This document shows, in pieces, positions 42,867-51,588 of a stretch of 54,723 nt of DNA (the stretch's first letter is position 1; every line of letters begins with the position of its first letter). A program made the translations under genes and the position numbers. Source of the stretch: RACS-047 sp031553855 (GTDB lineage: Bacteria > Bacillota > Clostridia > Christensenellales > Pumilibacteraceae); the NCBI GenBank assembly GCA_031553855.1, contig JAVBKW010000035.1, forward strand, positions 1 to 54,723, read 5' to 3'. The notes beneath the pieces are model-generated. The model did no database searches. It was not told where the DNA came from and saw only the letters and a list, made by a program, of their open reading frames with translations.

Positions 42867-44708
42867 TTATTGCTGCGGCGCGGTAACGGTAACGCCTTTA
42901 AACTCTACTTCAAACGGTGAAGGCGAGGCGGGCTTTAAAGAGTCTGAAGGGCAGTTAAGATAAATCCTGATTTCGGAAAGAGCAAATTTGGCTTGACCGA
43001 AAAGCGAGCCCGAATAGTTGATCGTCAAGGTGTACGTATCGGTCGGACGGTCATAAGTAATTCTTCTTACCGAACCGCTAGTAGTTCCCGTAGTATCATA
43101 ATTGCCCATAACAACAGTATTTTCATAGTCAAACGTACCGGCGCTTCCGCTGAATACCGCAGCTGTATAACCGTTTGTCTGAGTATTCAAGAAATTAAGT
43201 TCTACGCCCAGATGCAGATAATCAGTAGGTCCGCTTACCTGAATTGTGAGAAGCGTTGCACCCGTTTCATACTCGCTTACGGGCATACCGAACCAGTACC
43301 AGTCGCCAGCTCCGCCGACGGTTATCTTGCCCTTGCCGCCCATTTCGATGGTAGAGGGCTGAAGAGTCATGTAATTGTTTCCTGCTTGCAGGAACCAACC
43401 TTTGCCTATACGCACGCCCTGCGCCTCAGAAACTCTGAAATCCATTGCTTTTATTGTTACAAGCCTTGTTGAGTCTGTCGAAATACTGCTCGCACCGGTA
43501 ATGTCCGCGCCTGCGGCATAGTAATCTGAACCCGCGTCGATAAAAAATCTCAACGCTATGATTTTATAGTTGCTTAGGGGAACGTTCTTACCGTCGATCT
43601 GCGCTTTTGCACCGGCTTTTGTTAAGACCGAACCGCTCAAAAGATTTATTACTTCGCCGTAATCGCCGTTTAAAAATCTGCTTGCACCGTCTTCGGAATT
43701 AGTCGAGATCGTATTGAACGTCTTTAAAAGTACGCAGTCATTCCATGTCGCGGTATAAGCGGACGGGACCTCAAATACTGCCGCTACCGTAATGCTGCGA
43801 GTGTATTTTGCGTTAAGTTCAATAATCAGATCCGTAAACTCAGTGCCGGCAACTATGTAATCCTCTAAGGGAAATTCTACATATGAGCCTTTCGTTGTAT
43901 TTGCAGATGTGGTAGTACGGTATAATGTTGCGATACCCGAAACTGGTGAGGAATTGATATTGTAGGCTGTAGCGGAACCCGTAGACAAAGTGTTCTGCGT
44001 AATAGTTTTAGAATCGTATACAGGCTGCTGGGGATGGTTTTTGTAAAACTTAGCTTCTATAACAATATCGCCGTCGGCGTTAGACGGGGCTTGTGCGGGA
44101 TTGCTGTCTACAAAGAAATACAGCCTGTTTAACGTTTTATTTATCAATAAATCCTGAGTAAAATTATAAGACGAATTTATCGTACAGCAGTTTTCTATAT
44201 TAAAATAAAACGCTTCTGTTTCTTTCATTACTGTTTCAACAAATATCGGAACCAGCGGATTATTTCCCATTTCCGCGTATGCCGCTGCTACAGTGACCTG
44301 CGTTACGGCTCCGGCCTTATTCCCCGAAAAAATAAGCGCCATATAAGGATATACCGCTTGCCAATTGGCTACGTCTATATAAAAATAATCCCAATTTGCA
44401 GGCGCTTTTGAATATGAAACATCTAAAGAGCTGCCGCTGAGCTCAGCATCGAAAATACCCTTTGAGCCTGCTTCTCCGAATATATAAGGAGCTTTTGATA
44501 CGTCTAAAGACGGCAAAACAGGATGCGCGGGCAAGGGACCGATTTCGGCAGTTTCCGTAATGGGATCGGGCTGAGGGATCTCGATTGCCTCGGCGTTGAC
44601 ATATGTATTGGGATCCTTAGCTTCTCCGCCGTTAGGATTGCAAGCAGCCAAAGAAAAAATTAATAATGCGGCTGTTATTATCGACAATAATTTTTTGATT
44701 TTAACCAT
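42867..44708 (-). CDS. Unknown surface lipoprotein of the second carbohydrate locus
   Basis: This 613-residue protein has a lipobox (LAAC, Cys23), then a Pro/Glu-rich linker (IEIPQPDPITETAEIGPLP), then beta-sandwich-like modules with many Thr, Ser and Tyr residues. Themes recur such as WDYFYIDVANW, DLIIELNAKYT, YKIIALRFFID and GDWYWFGM. I see no catalytic motif. It is encoded directly after the two permeases and before the DUF4874/DUF4832 protein, the typical place for a glycan-binding surface protein. The repeated aromatic positions fit a carbohydrate-binding role, but this is inference only. Confidence 0.7.
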   Translation of the reverse strand: MVKIKKLLSIITAALLIFSLAACNPNGGEAKDPNTYVNAEAIEIPQPDPITETAEIGPLPAHPVLPSLDVSKAPYIFGEAGSKGIFDAELSGSSLDVSYSKAPANWDYFYIDVANWQAVYPYMALIFSGNKAGAVTQVTVAAAYAEMGNNPLVPIFVETVMKETEAFYFNIENCCTINSSYNFTQDLLINKTLNRLYFFVDSNPAQAPSNADGDIVIEAKFYKNHPQQPVYDSKTITQNTLSTGSATAYNINSSPVSGIATLYRTTTSANTTKGSYVEFPLEDYIVAGTEFTDLIIELNAKYTRSITVAAVFEVPSAYTATWNDCVLLKTFNTISTNSEDGASRFLNGDYGEVINLLSGSVLTKAGAKAQIDGKNVPLSNYKIIALRFFIDAGSDYYAAGADITGASSISTDSTRLVTIKAMDFRVSEAQGVRIGKGWFLQAGNNYMTLQPSTIEMGGKGKITVGGAGDWYWFGMPVSEYETGATLLTIQVSGPTDYLHLGVELNFLNTQTNGYTAAVFSGSAGTFDYENTVVMGNYDTTGTTSGSVRRITYDRPTDTYTLTINYSGSLFGQAKFALSEIRIYLNCPSDSLKPASPSPFEVEFKGVTVTAPQQ

Positions 44709-44739
44709 AATCTTCCTCTCTTACTCATTCTTATCTTTT

Positions 44740-45648
44740 TTATTCTTTGACAGCGCCGAGCATTATGCCTTTTACGAAAAATTTTTGGGCGATAGGATAA
44801 ACGCACATTATCGGAAGCATCGCGATAAATACCTGAGCCGCTCTTAATGTGGAATCACCAAGCTTTGCTAAAAGTTCCGGATCGGATACACCGCTGATTT
44901 GCAATACTTTAAGTGTTTCGAGCATATTGTATATATAAGTTTGCAGAGGCTGGTTCTCAGAACTCATATAAATATATCCGTCGAACCACGCATTCCAATG
45001 GGAAATCGCTGTCAAAAGTGTTACTGTTGCAATTGCCGGCACTGACAGCGGGATTATTATGAACAGAAGTTTTCTCAAATGCCCCGCACCTTCGATCGAA
45101 GCGTATTCGGTCAGATCCGACGGCACTCTTCGGAAAAAATTTAATAAAAGTATCATAGACCAGCAGTTCATAGCGGACGGCAGTACAAGCGCCCATATAG
45201 TATCGTACAAACCCATGCTTGTGATGACCTGATAAGTGGGAATAAGTCCGCCGCTGAAAAACATCGCGATAATGCATGCGGTAGTATAAATCTGCTTTCC
45301 GGCAAAGACATTTTTTTTCAGACTCAACGGATACGCCATAAGAATCATAACAATTAAAGAAATCGACGTCCCTGCTAGCACACGCTTGATAGATACCCAA
45401 AATGCCGTAAAAAATTGCGGTTTGTCGAGCAAATATTTATATGCGCTTGTAGTAAAATCTATCGGATAAAATGTTACCATTCCCGCTGCGCTGCTCGAAC
45501 TTAAGCTTACCGCTAAAAGGTTGAGAAAGGGAAACAAGCTGATACACAATAAAACTCCTAATATAATATAGTCAAAAGCTAAAAACACTTTCCGCGGCAA
45601 AGGTGTTCTGATAAATTTGTCTTTTTTCTTTTTTAATACTACTTGCAT
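44740..45648 (-). CDS. ABC transporter permease, YtcP/LplC type
   Basis: This 302-residue membrane protein has six segments, FDYIILGVLLCISLFPFLNL at the N-terminus and the EAA loop EYASIEGAGHLRKL near residue 181. It closes with the MLGAVKE tail typical of the YtcP/LplC subgroup. I chose the ATG at 45648 (GAGG 5 bases upstream); a TTG lies just before. It pairs with the LplB-type permease at 45669 and the lipoprotein at 46629. These systems import complex oligosaccharides in Bacillota and lack their own ATPase gene. Confidence 0.93.
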   Translation of the reverse strand: MQVVLKKKKDKFIRTPLPRKVFLAFDYIILGVLLCISLFPFLNLLAVSLSSSSAAGMVTFYPIDFTTSAYKYLLDKPQFFTAFWVSIKRVLAGTSISLIVMILMAYPLSLKKNVFAGKQIYTTACIIAMFFSGGLIPTYQVITSMGLYDTIWALVLPSAMNCWSMILLLNFFRRVPSDLTEYASIEGAGHLRKLLFIIIPLSVPAIATVTLLTAISHWNAWFDGYIYMSSENQPLQTYIYNMLETLKVLQISGVSDPELLAKLGDSTLRAAQVFIAMLPIMCVYPIAQKFFVKGIMLGAVKE

Positions 45649-45668
45649 CAAATCCTCTCAAAATACTA

Positions 45669-46625
45669 CTACATAATGTTATAATCAAGCTTTTTAGCCG
45701 CGAACACATAAGAAACCACGAAGAATAAACAACTTACAAGCGATTTAAACAAACCTATCGCCGTACCTATGGCCCACTGATCCAAACTCGGAGTCTGAAA
45801 GCCAATCCTGTATGCCAGCGTATCTAATATATCGCCTGCGCTATATACTAAAGGATTGTATAAGACGAGTATCTGTTCAAAACCCGCGTTCATGATATTG
45901 CCGAGATTAAGCACACTTACAAGTATTATGATCGGCATTATTCCGGGAATCGTCACATGCAGACATTGTTTCCAGTAATTTGCCCCGTCTACCTTTGCCG
46001 CCTCGTACAGGGCCATATCTATACCTGTGATAGCTGCTAAAAAGTATATAGCCTGATACCCCGCATTTTTCCAAACGTCCGTGAAAATGACTATGATCCT
46101 AAACCATGTTCCGTTACGGAAAAACGCAATATTTGTTCCGAAAAGACCGAGTATTTTATTGACTATGCCTTCGGTCGCGAACATATCAAGTACAATAGAA
46201 CCTAGCACAACCCATGAAAGAAAGAACGGAATAAAATAAACGCTTTGACAAATCTTTTTGAAAAATTCATGTCCTATTTCATTTAAAAGCAACGCCAATA
46301 TGATCCCGATCAGTGTTTGCAGCACAATTTTTATAAAAGCTATCAAGACTGTGTTGGACAATGCCGCAAAAAAGTCGGGTCGTAAAAAAATATCCGCAAA
46401 AAATCTGAAACCTACAAACTCGGATCTAAACAGTGCTGTAAAAAAGCCGGTGTCCGGAGAGGGCCTGTATCTCACAAAAGCAATATACAAACCAAATATA
46501 GGGAAAAATACAAAAACGATCATAAGCAACATTCCCGGCAAAGCCATTGCATGAAGCGTGAGCTGCTCAGGAATGTTTTTCCCTCTTTTTTTTGTATATT
46601 TAACTTCAGGCAAAGATCCGTTCAA
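45669..46625 (-). CDS. ABC transporter permease, LplB/YtcO type
   Basis: This 318-residue membrane protein carries ALPGMLLMIVFVFFPIFGLY, then FFLSWVVLGSIV, the EAA loop YEAAKVDGANYWKQ near residue 207, and EQILVLYNPLVYS. These are the usual signatures of LplB-type permeases. The start is a TTG at 46625 that follows GGAG by 8 bases and overlaps the region of the binding-protein stop with a 3-base gap. Together with its partner it forms the channel for the substrate captured by the 46629-48518 protein. Confidence 0.92.
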   Translation of the reverse strand: MNGSLPEVKYTKKRGKNIPEQLTLHAMALPGMLLMIVFVFFPIFGLYIAFVRYRPSPDTGFFTALFRSEFVGFRFFADIFLRPDFFAALSNTVLIAFIKIVLQTLIGIILALLLNEIGHEFFKKICQSVYFIPFFLSWVVLGSIVLDMFATEGIVNKILGLFGTNIAFFRNGTWFRIIVIFTDVWKNAGYQAIYFLAAITGIDMALYEAAKVDGANYWKQCLHVTIPGIMPIIILVSVLNLGNIMNAGFEQILVLYNPLVYSAGDILDTLAYRIGFQTPSLDQWAIGTAIGLFKSLVSCLFFVVSYVFAAKKLDYNIM

Positions 46626-46628
46626 TCC

Positions 46629-48518
46629 TTAAACTCCTTTTGGCTGCGACGCATACCAGACGTTGACCTCTTTTAAAATTTTCGTGCCGCCGTTTTTATT
46701 GTAATTGCTGACGAATTTATCCCAATCATTCATGTTTTTTTCGCCTACGATTATTTTTGAAAAAGTCGAAACGAGTTCTTTGGTAATATACTCCCCTTTA
46801 CTCTGCATGCTTGTTGTGGGGGTTCCGTAAAAACAGTTATATTTTGCGTCAGCTTTTCCTTCGGCAAGCTTAGCGACATAGGCGTATCCGCCGTCCGGCG
46901 CGATCATTTCTTCATAAATACCAAAACCGGCCTTTTCTCTGGGGATCATATCACCCGCGCGTTTACCGGCTTTCAGACCCTGAAAATACAGGTAGCCTTT
47001 TGTAAAATGCAGATTCTTTTCACGGGCTTTCAGCCTGTTAAAAATAGGTGCGAACGTTTCGTCATTTTCAAGATATTCTTTCTGCGCCTGTATTTCAGCG
47101 TCAACTGCCGCTTTGTTAGCGGTCGTAGATTCGGCTATATCGGTTTCCCATACATACCCTGCTTTGTAAAGCTTGTCAAATACGTCAAGTACGCGGTAGT
47201 GTTCCTGAATGGACGCGCTCGTATTCCAGACCTTGACCGGCACCCAGTTGTGGAAGAACCCGCCGGCAGGCGTTGCCTTAGCGCCGTATATCTCAATAGC
47301 ATTGTCATTGTAATATACGTCATAGAATAGATTGATAAGCCTTGGCAACGCTTCGGGATATTGGCATGTTTTGGAAATAACGTTATAATTATTTATCGTT
47401 ATAGGTTTTACGATAGGTGCGCCTTTTGCCCCGCCGTATCCGACAAGTTCTATTCCTATCCAGTCTGCACCGGGAGTACGGTTATTAATTACGGAATTGC
47501 CCAGAGGATATTCCGGCACCCACCAGTCGCCGAATACGATACCTATCTTGCCTGCGATAACGTCGGACGCGACTTTATTTGACGTATAAGTATAAAAATT
47601 TTGATCTATCAGTTTATCCTTATACATATCCGCGATTACTTTGACAGCCGTTTTCATCTCATTACTTGTATCGGAAGCATAAAGCTTACCGTCTGTGCCC
47701 TGCAGATAAGAGCCGACCTGAGTGCCGAACAATTCGAATAATCCTGTAGGGCCGTAGTTATCAACATACGACAGATCTTTATGTATTCCGATAGGAACAA
47801 TATCCGTTGCCTTAACGCCGCTCATTGTAGCCGCAATAGTTGAGGCGTTATTTTTAAAAGCTTTTGCTAAGGCAATTAGTTCCTCTGTAGTAGTCGGCAC
47901 TTGTTTTCCGACAGTTTTCATCCAATCCTTGCGTATGTATATCCTTTTGGCATATTCATAAGGATTTGCAGGCGCAGGAAAAGCATAAAGCGAGCCTTCG
48001 TCCATACAAGCCTGCAATGAAGAATAATAGTCGTTAAGGTACAGCTTTTGCAAATCCTCATTGAGGTTATAGAATTGATCTTTAAGGTCGGTCACATAGC
48101 CTGAAGTACGCACCAGTTCATACACAATCGGATTTGACGTCGCAAACACATCCGGAATACTGCCTGTATTTATAAGCAGGTTTAGCTGGGTTTCGTATTG
48201 TGCAGGAGTGACCGCCGAAATATAGTTAAGTTTGATATTAAGCTTTTCCAAAGCTATATCGTTAAAGGATTGAGTTTTAGGCCCCAGATTTGAAGGAATA
48301 TCGGGATCCTCTGCCGGATAATCCATACCTAAAACATTTATAGTAACAGTCTTTTCATACCTTGGCATAGGGTCAACCGGCGCAATAACTTCCATTTTAT
48401 GCGGCAATTCACCCGGATCTATGATCTTATATTCGGGCTCGCCGCCCAAACAACCCGACGCAGATACCGTAAAGACAGCTATCAATACTGCTAGAATTAT
48501 ATTTTTGAATTTTTTCAT
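46629..48518 (-). CDS. Extracellular solute-binding lipoprotein, LipO/YtcQ type
   Basis: This 629-residue lipoprotein (SASGC, Cys23) is larger than ordinary maltose-type binding proteins, as usual for the LipO group that works with LplB/YtcP permeases. Recognisable parts are PDVFATSNPIVYEL, IYIRKDWMKTVGKQVPTTT, GIVFGDWWVPEYP, and a C-terminal helical part. It should capture an oligosaccharide of unknown type, perhaps a product of the GH114-like lipoprotein encoded 28 bases upstream. Confidence 0.92.
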   Translation of the reverse strand: MKKFKNIILAVLIAVFTVSASGCLGGEPEYKIIDPGELPHKMEVIAPVDPMPRYEKTVTINVLGMDYPAEDPDIPSNLGPKTQSFNDIALEKLNIKLNYISAVTPAQYETQLNLLINTGSIPDVFATSNPIVYELVRTSGYVTDLKDQFYNLNEDLQKLYLNDYYSSLQACMDEGSLYAFPAPANPYEYAKRIYIRKDWMKTVGKQVPTTTEELIALAKAFKNNASTIAATMSGVKATDIVPIGIHKDLSYVDNYGPTGLFELFGTQVGSYLQGTDGKLYASDTSNEMKTAVKVIADMYKDKLIDQNFYTYTSNKVASDVIAGKIGIVFGDWWVPEYPLGNSVINNRTPGADWIGIELVGYGGAKGAPIVKPITINNYNVISKTCQYPEALPRLINLFYDVYYNDNAIEIYGAKATPAGGFFHNWVPVKVWNTSASIQEHYRVLDVFDKLYKAGYVWETDIAESTTANKAAVDAEIQAQKEYLENDETFAPIFNRLKAREKNLHFTKGYLYFQGLKAGKRAGDMIPREKAGFGIYEEMIAPDGGYAYVAKLAEGKADAKYNCFYGTPTTSMQSKGEYITKELVSTFSKIIVGEKNMNDWDKFVSNYNKNGGTKILKEVNVWYASQPKGV

Positions 48519-48546
48519 TTTAAATTAAGCCCCTTCTCAATATTGT

Positions 48547-50094
48547 TTAAGCGTACAAGCCGACCTGCGTTACCCACATAATGCCGTCTCGGGCAAACGG
48601 GCCGTTTCCTGCAGCCTGGAATATCCTTACCCTTGTTACTTCTGAAGGACAATCAAGCTCGATAATATTTTCACCGGTATTTTCCTCGATATTAAGAGCC
48701 TCTCCTATTTTCTGCCATTGTCCTGCGATATAAGCTTGAATTGTCACATTTTGAGAAGAATGGAACATTCCCGGCTCATATGCCCAATAGATTTCCAAGC
48801 TTGTAACCTTTTGCGCCGCAGGAATAACGATTTCTATCCAGTGATCCTTATCGTTATCTGCACTCGCCCAAGCGATTTTAGACCAATCGATCAAATCATA
48901 GTTTTCCGCATTACCTATATAACCGTCGTTGATCGCAGTTCCGCCGATATAACCCGTATACACTGAATCCGTAAATATTTTACCGCCGTTTCCGACATAA
49001 GCCAGATTGTATTCAGAAACGTCACCGTTAATTACCGGCTCTTTGATGTCCGGCATCAACAATGCTTTTGTTCCACGATTGACTGTAGGAATAAGCTTGT
49101 GCCCTGTTACATCACCATTTAGATCTCTGCCGCCAAGCGGAATATAAGGGATAAAGTCATATTGATAATCGTGATTATAAATCATTTGCAATACACCGCC
49201 TAAAACAACGTTCTCGGCATATTCGAGTGAAAATATAGGCATATAACTTTCCTGTCTAACCGCATTAATGATTTTTACAGCAGTTTTAAGGTTGTCTATA
49301 TATCCGGGCGCGTCGTCTTCATAAATATGATCCTCTTTTAAACGGCTGTCATAGTATGTATAAAAACCGTCGAACAACGCTGCGTCTAAATACGGATGGA
49401 TGGTGGGAAACACTTTTAAGCCTCCTCCCAATCCTCCGCCTATATGTTTGGCATCCGGAAAGCTTTCGCTAATAAGCTTTATAAAGCCGCACATTCCATT
49501 AGCAGTATCTGGATATCTTTCTATACTATCGAGACCGCTTAAATATAAACCGTCATAGCCAAGGTCCAAATAAGCCTCAGCCTTTGCTAAAACGATGTTT
49601 CTCCATGTCTTATTTTGAGGATCGGTGTAATATCCTCCGGTAGAACTGTTCTGAACAGGCCTGCCGCCTTCAAATATGTAGTAAGATGCTATTCCTCCCG
49701 GACCCATTGCGTCGCCTGTATTTACAAAGTCGTCCTCGCTGAGCTTAATTTGTGCTACAGTCCAAACACCGGCTGCCTTTAAGGAGGCGAGTTGCTCAGC
49801 AGAAATATTGTCGGGATCGACAATACCTAAATCATATTTAAGCATTTCCGCATGATAATTACCTGTATTAATAAAATACGAGGAAATCTTATTCCATTCC
49901 CTTTTAGCATTTTTACGGTCGCTTCTGTCCGCAGCGTTTGTAAAACGTGAGGGCATCACATAAATTATTTGACCCTCCGTCTCTAGAGAATCATCATTTT
50001 CGCCGCTGCCTTTACATGCGAAAAGAGCTGACATTAAAAAAATACTCGTCATCAAAACAATCAATAATTTAAACGATTTTTTAAACAACTTCAT
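48547..50094 (-). CDS. GH114/TM1410-like lipoprotein with F5/8C-type module
   Basis: This is a 515-residue lipoprotein (lipobox LFAC, Cys27). Residues of about 35-370 form a TIM-barrel with KYDLGIVDPDNISAEQL, KTWRNIVLAKAEAYLDLGYD, GLYLSGLDS and DGFYTYYD, like TM1410/GH114 proteins. One characterised GH114 activity is endo-alpha-1,4-polygalactosaminidase. Residues of about 400-515 resemble a discoidin carbohydrate-binding module. The start is uncertain. The ATG at 50094 has GGGAG only one base upstream; a TTG at 50088 has 7-base spacing; an in-frame ATG at 50220 lies beyond the promoter. As first gene it may define the substrate of the locus. Confidence 0.72.
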   Translation of the reverse strand: MKLFKKSFKLLIVLMTSIFLMSALFACKGSGENDDSLETEGQIIYVMPSRFTNAADRSDRKNAKREWNKISSYFINTGNYHAEMLKYDLGIVDPDNISAEQLASLKAAGVWTVAQIKLSEDDFVNTGDAMGPGGIASYYIFEGGRPVQNSSTGGYYTDPQNKTWRNIVLAKAEAYLDLGYDGLYLSGLDSIERYPDTANGMCGFIKLISESFPDAKHIGGGLGGGLKVFPTIHPYLDAALFDGFYTYYDSRLKEDHIYEDDAPGYIDNLKTAVKIINAVRQESYMPIFSLEYAENVVLGGVLQMIYNHDYQYDFIPYIPLGGRDLNGDVTGHKLIPTVNRGTKALLMPDIKEPVINGDVSEYNLAYVGNGGKIFTDSVYTGYIGGTAINDGYIGNAENYDLIDWSKIAWASADNDKDHWIEIVIPAAQKVTSLEIYWAYEPGMFHSSQNVTIQAYIAGQWQKIGEALNIEENTGENIIELDCPSEVTRVRIFQAAGNGPFARDGIMWVTQVGLYA

Positions 50095-50148
50095 TCTCCC
50101 TTGCCTTGTTTTTTTGTAAACAGAGCTACTGTCTGTCAATTTTTCATC

Positions 50149-50177
50149 AATATAACACAATGATTTTTCATTGTCAA
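50149..50177 (-). promoter_or_regulatory. Promoter of the second long operon, with internal palindrome
   Basis: On the minus strand TTGACA (50172-50177) and TATATT (50149-50154) are 17 bp apart. CAATGA (50158-50163) and TCATTG (50168-50173) form a palindrome inside the spacer and touch the -35, a possible repressor site. It is unlike the GAAACCGGTTTC sites of the glucan locus, which suggests a different regulator. The rest of 50178-50346 is AT-rich without a gene. Confidence 0.65.
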
Positions 50178-50346
50178 GAATAAGTCTTCTGTTACCTAAA
50201 CAAAATATAAAATCTTTCAATAAATGGAAAAATGTACCGTTTTAATCAGCTTATTTTATGATTTAACATAAGAAACTTTATTTGATAAGGTCTTAAAATA
50301 AAAGGTTTGAATGTTGCTGTGAGTGAATACAGCGTCGCACTTTTAA

Positions 50347-50390
50347 AACGAGTTGAACTTTCATATGAGTTCAACTCGTTCTTTTTTTTG
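50347..50390 (+). terminator. Strong plus-strand intrinsic terminator
   Basis: AACGAGTTGAACT (50347-50359) and AGTTCAACTCGTT (50368-50380) form a perfect 13-bp stem with an 8-base loop, followed by C and eight T. It would stop plus-strand transcripts entering from 50.2-50.3 kb, where no plus-strand gene is seen. It could instead be an attenuator in the leader of the small gene at 50461. Confidence 0.75.
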
Positions 50391-50460
50391 CCTTTTTATG
50401 GTAGCTATAAGTTTTATTTGCAGTACGTCAGCAATAACGCACATATCAAAACAAGGCAAA

Positions 50461-50730
50461 ATGAATTTTATATCAGAGGGTGTTAAGTACTGTATCAATA
50501 AAGTCAGCGCGGTATTTTTCAACAGCGGTATCGTCCACAGCATTGCATGTGAGGATGAATCGGTAATTTCCGCAATTCAGTTTGACCACTCGATCACGAT
50601 CGATATTACAAATAAACGGATGTTGATATTACCGATAGTTTCCAATAAATACAAGATAGATATGCACCTTGAAAGAATTAAAAACGAATATCATGCAAAA
50701 CACCCCTACTACGAAGTCCGGATAAAATAA
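50461..50730 (+). CDS. Small hypothetical protein
   Basis: This is an 89-residue soluble protein (SEGVKYCINKVSAVFFN, then SIACEDESVISAIQFDHSIT, then a basic C-terminus). No family is recognised. The frame is open further upstream (ATG at 50398 or 50366), but those starts lie in or beside a terminator hairpin. An AAGG precedes the ATG at 50461. In favour of a real gene: the stop falls exactly at the start of the long terminator at 50727. Against it: the weak ribosome site and lack of homology. It could be a decayed gene fragment. Confidence 0.4.
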   Translation: MNFISEGVKYCINKVSAVFFNSGIVHSIACEDESVISAIQFDHSITIDITNKRMLILPIVSNKYKIDMHLERIKNEYHAKHPYYEVRIK

Positions 50731-50778
50731 AGGGTATTCATACCGCAGGATTTATCTTGCGGTATGAATACCCTTTAT
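50727..50778. terminator. Long bidirectional terminator
   Basis: Arms of 21 bp (50727-50747 and 50758-50778) are perfectly complementary around a 10-base loop. The minus-strand arm includes the last codons of the esterase gene at 50752, and the other arm covers the stop of the small plus-strand gene. Such shared hairpins normally end two converging transcripts. Confidence 0.7.
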
Positions 50779-51588
50779 ACTTTTGTATGCTTTATAGTAT
50801 CTTTCACCCAAAACATATAAAGACTTGCGGCTAAAGTGAATATCGTCTCCGTTTCCGATGCTTTGATTGTTAGACTCTAAATCGTCAGTTTCAAAAAAAG
50901 CGGAGTTTTTATGATTTTTACAAAAGCTTACAAGCGCGCTTATAACCGCCTTGCACTGCTCTGAAAACTTTGACGCCCATTCATTGCAAAAGCCTGCCGA
51001 AATAAGCGGAACTTTTTTAAAATCATACAAATCATCTAAGTTCTTGATCATATTTGAAAAATGGTCGAAATAACGGCTTTGAATTTCTTTTAACGGCATA
51101 TCCTTATTTTCTAATGCGTCGCTCTCACCCTGATGCCATAAAAAAGCGACTATGCGGTTTTCAGAATTATAACCGAGCGCCTCTTTTATCATATCGGTTA
51201 ACCTGTTATGTAAAGGATTTGAGACACCCCATTGACAACGTGAAAAACCCGTTCCGCCCACAGCTGCGTTGACGATAAGCACTTTTCTGTTTTTTTCCAA
51301 ATCGTTTTTTGCATATTCTCTTGCAAAAACCAAAGCAAAATTTCCAATTTTTTGCCCGTTTGAAATGTTTTCACAAGCTGTTTTGACGGTAAATTTTGTG
51401 GGCCTCTTAACATCCAGATATTCAACGCCGCCCTCATCTTTTTTATACCCCACAGGATATGTATCCGACATCATTAAAATATCGGGGTTTAGAGCATATT
51501 CATTTTGCGTTTCGCCCAAACCGCAGCCCTCCGCATTAGACTGGCCTGCCAAAATAATAATATCAAGTTTTAAATCTTTTAAATTCAT
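50752..51588 (-). CDS. SASA-type carbohydrate acetylesterase (SGNH-like)
   Basis: This 278-residue protein has no signal peptide. The nucleophile motif is ILAGQSNAEG (Ser17), the oxyanion part NAAVGGTGF, then FLWHQGESD and the C-terminal catalytic pair in DDIHF (Asp248, His251). This is the sialate-O-acetylesterase-related (SASA, CE6-like) family, which removes acetyl groups from sugars or xylan. It overlaps the upstream SGNH gene by ATGA. Cytoplasmic location fits deacetylation of imported, acetylated oligosaccharides. Confidence 0.87.
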   Translation of the reverse strand: MNLKDLKLDIIILAGQSNAEGCGLGETQNEYALNPDILMMSDTYPVGYKKDEGGVEYLDVKRPTKFTVKTACENISNGQKIGNFALVFAREYAKNDLEKNRKVLIVNAAVGGTGFSRCQWGVSNPLHNRLTDMIKEALGYNSENRIVAFLWHQGESDALENKDMPLKEIQSRYFDHFSNMIKNLDDLYDFKKVPLISAGFCNEWASKFSEQCKAVISALVSFCKNHKNSAFFETDDLESNNQSIGNGDDIHFSRKSLYVLGERYYKAYKSIKGIHTAR

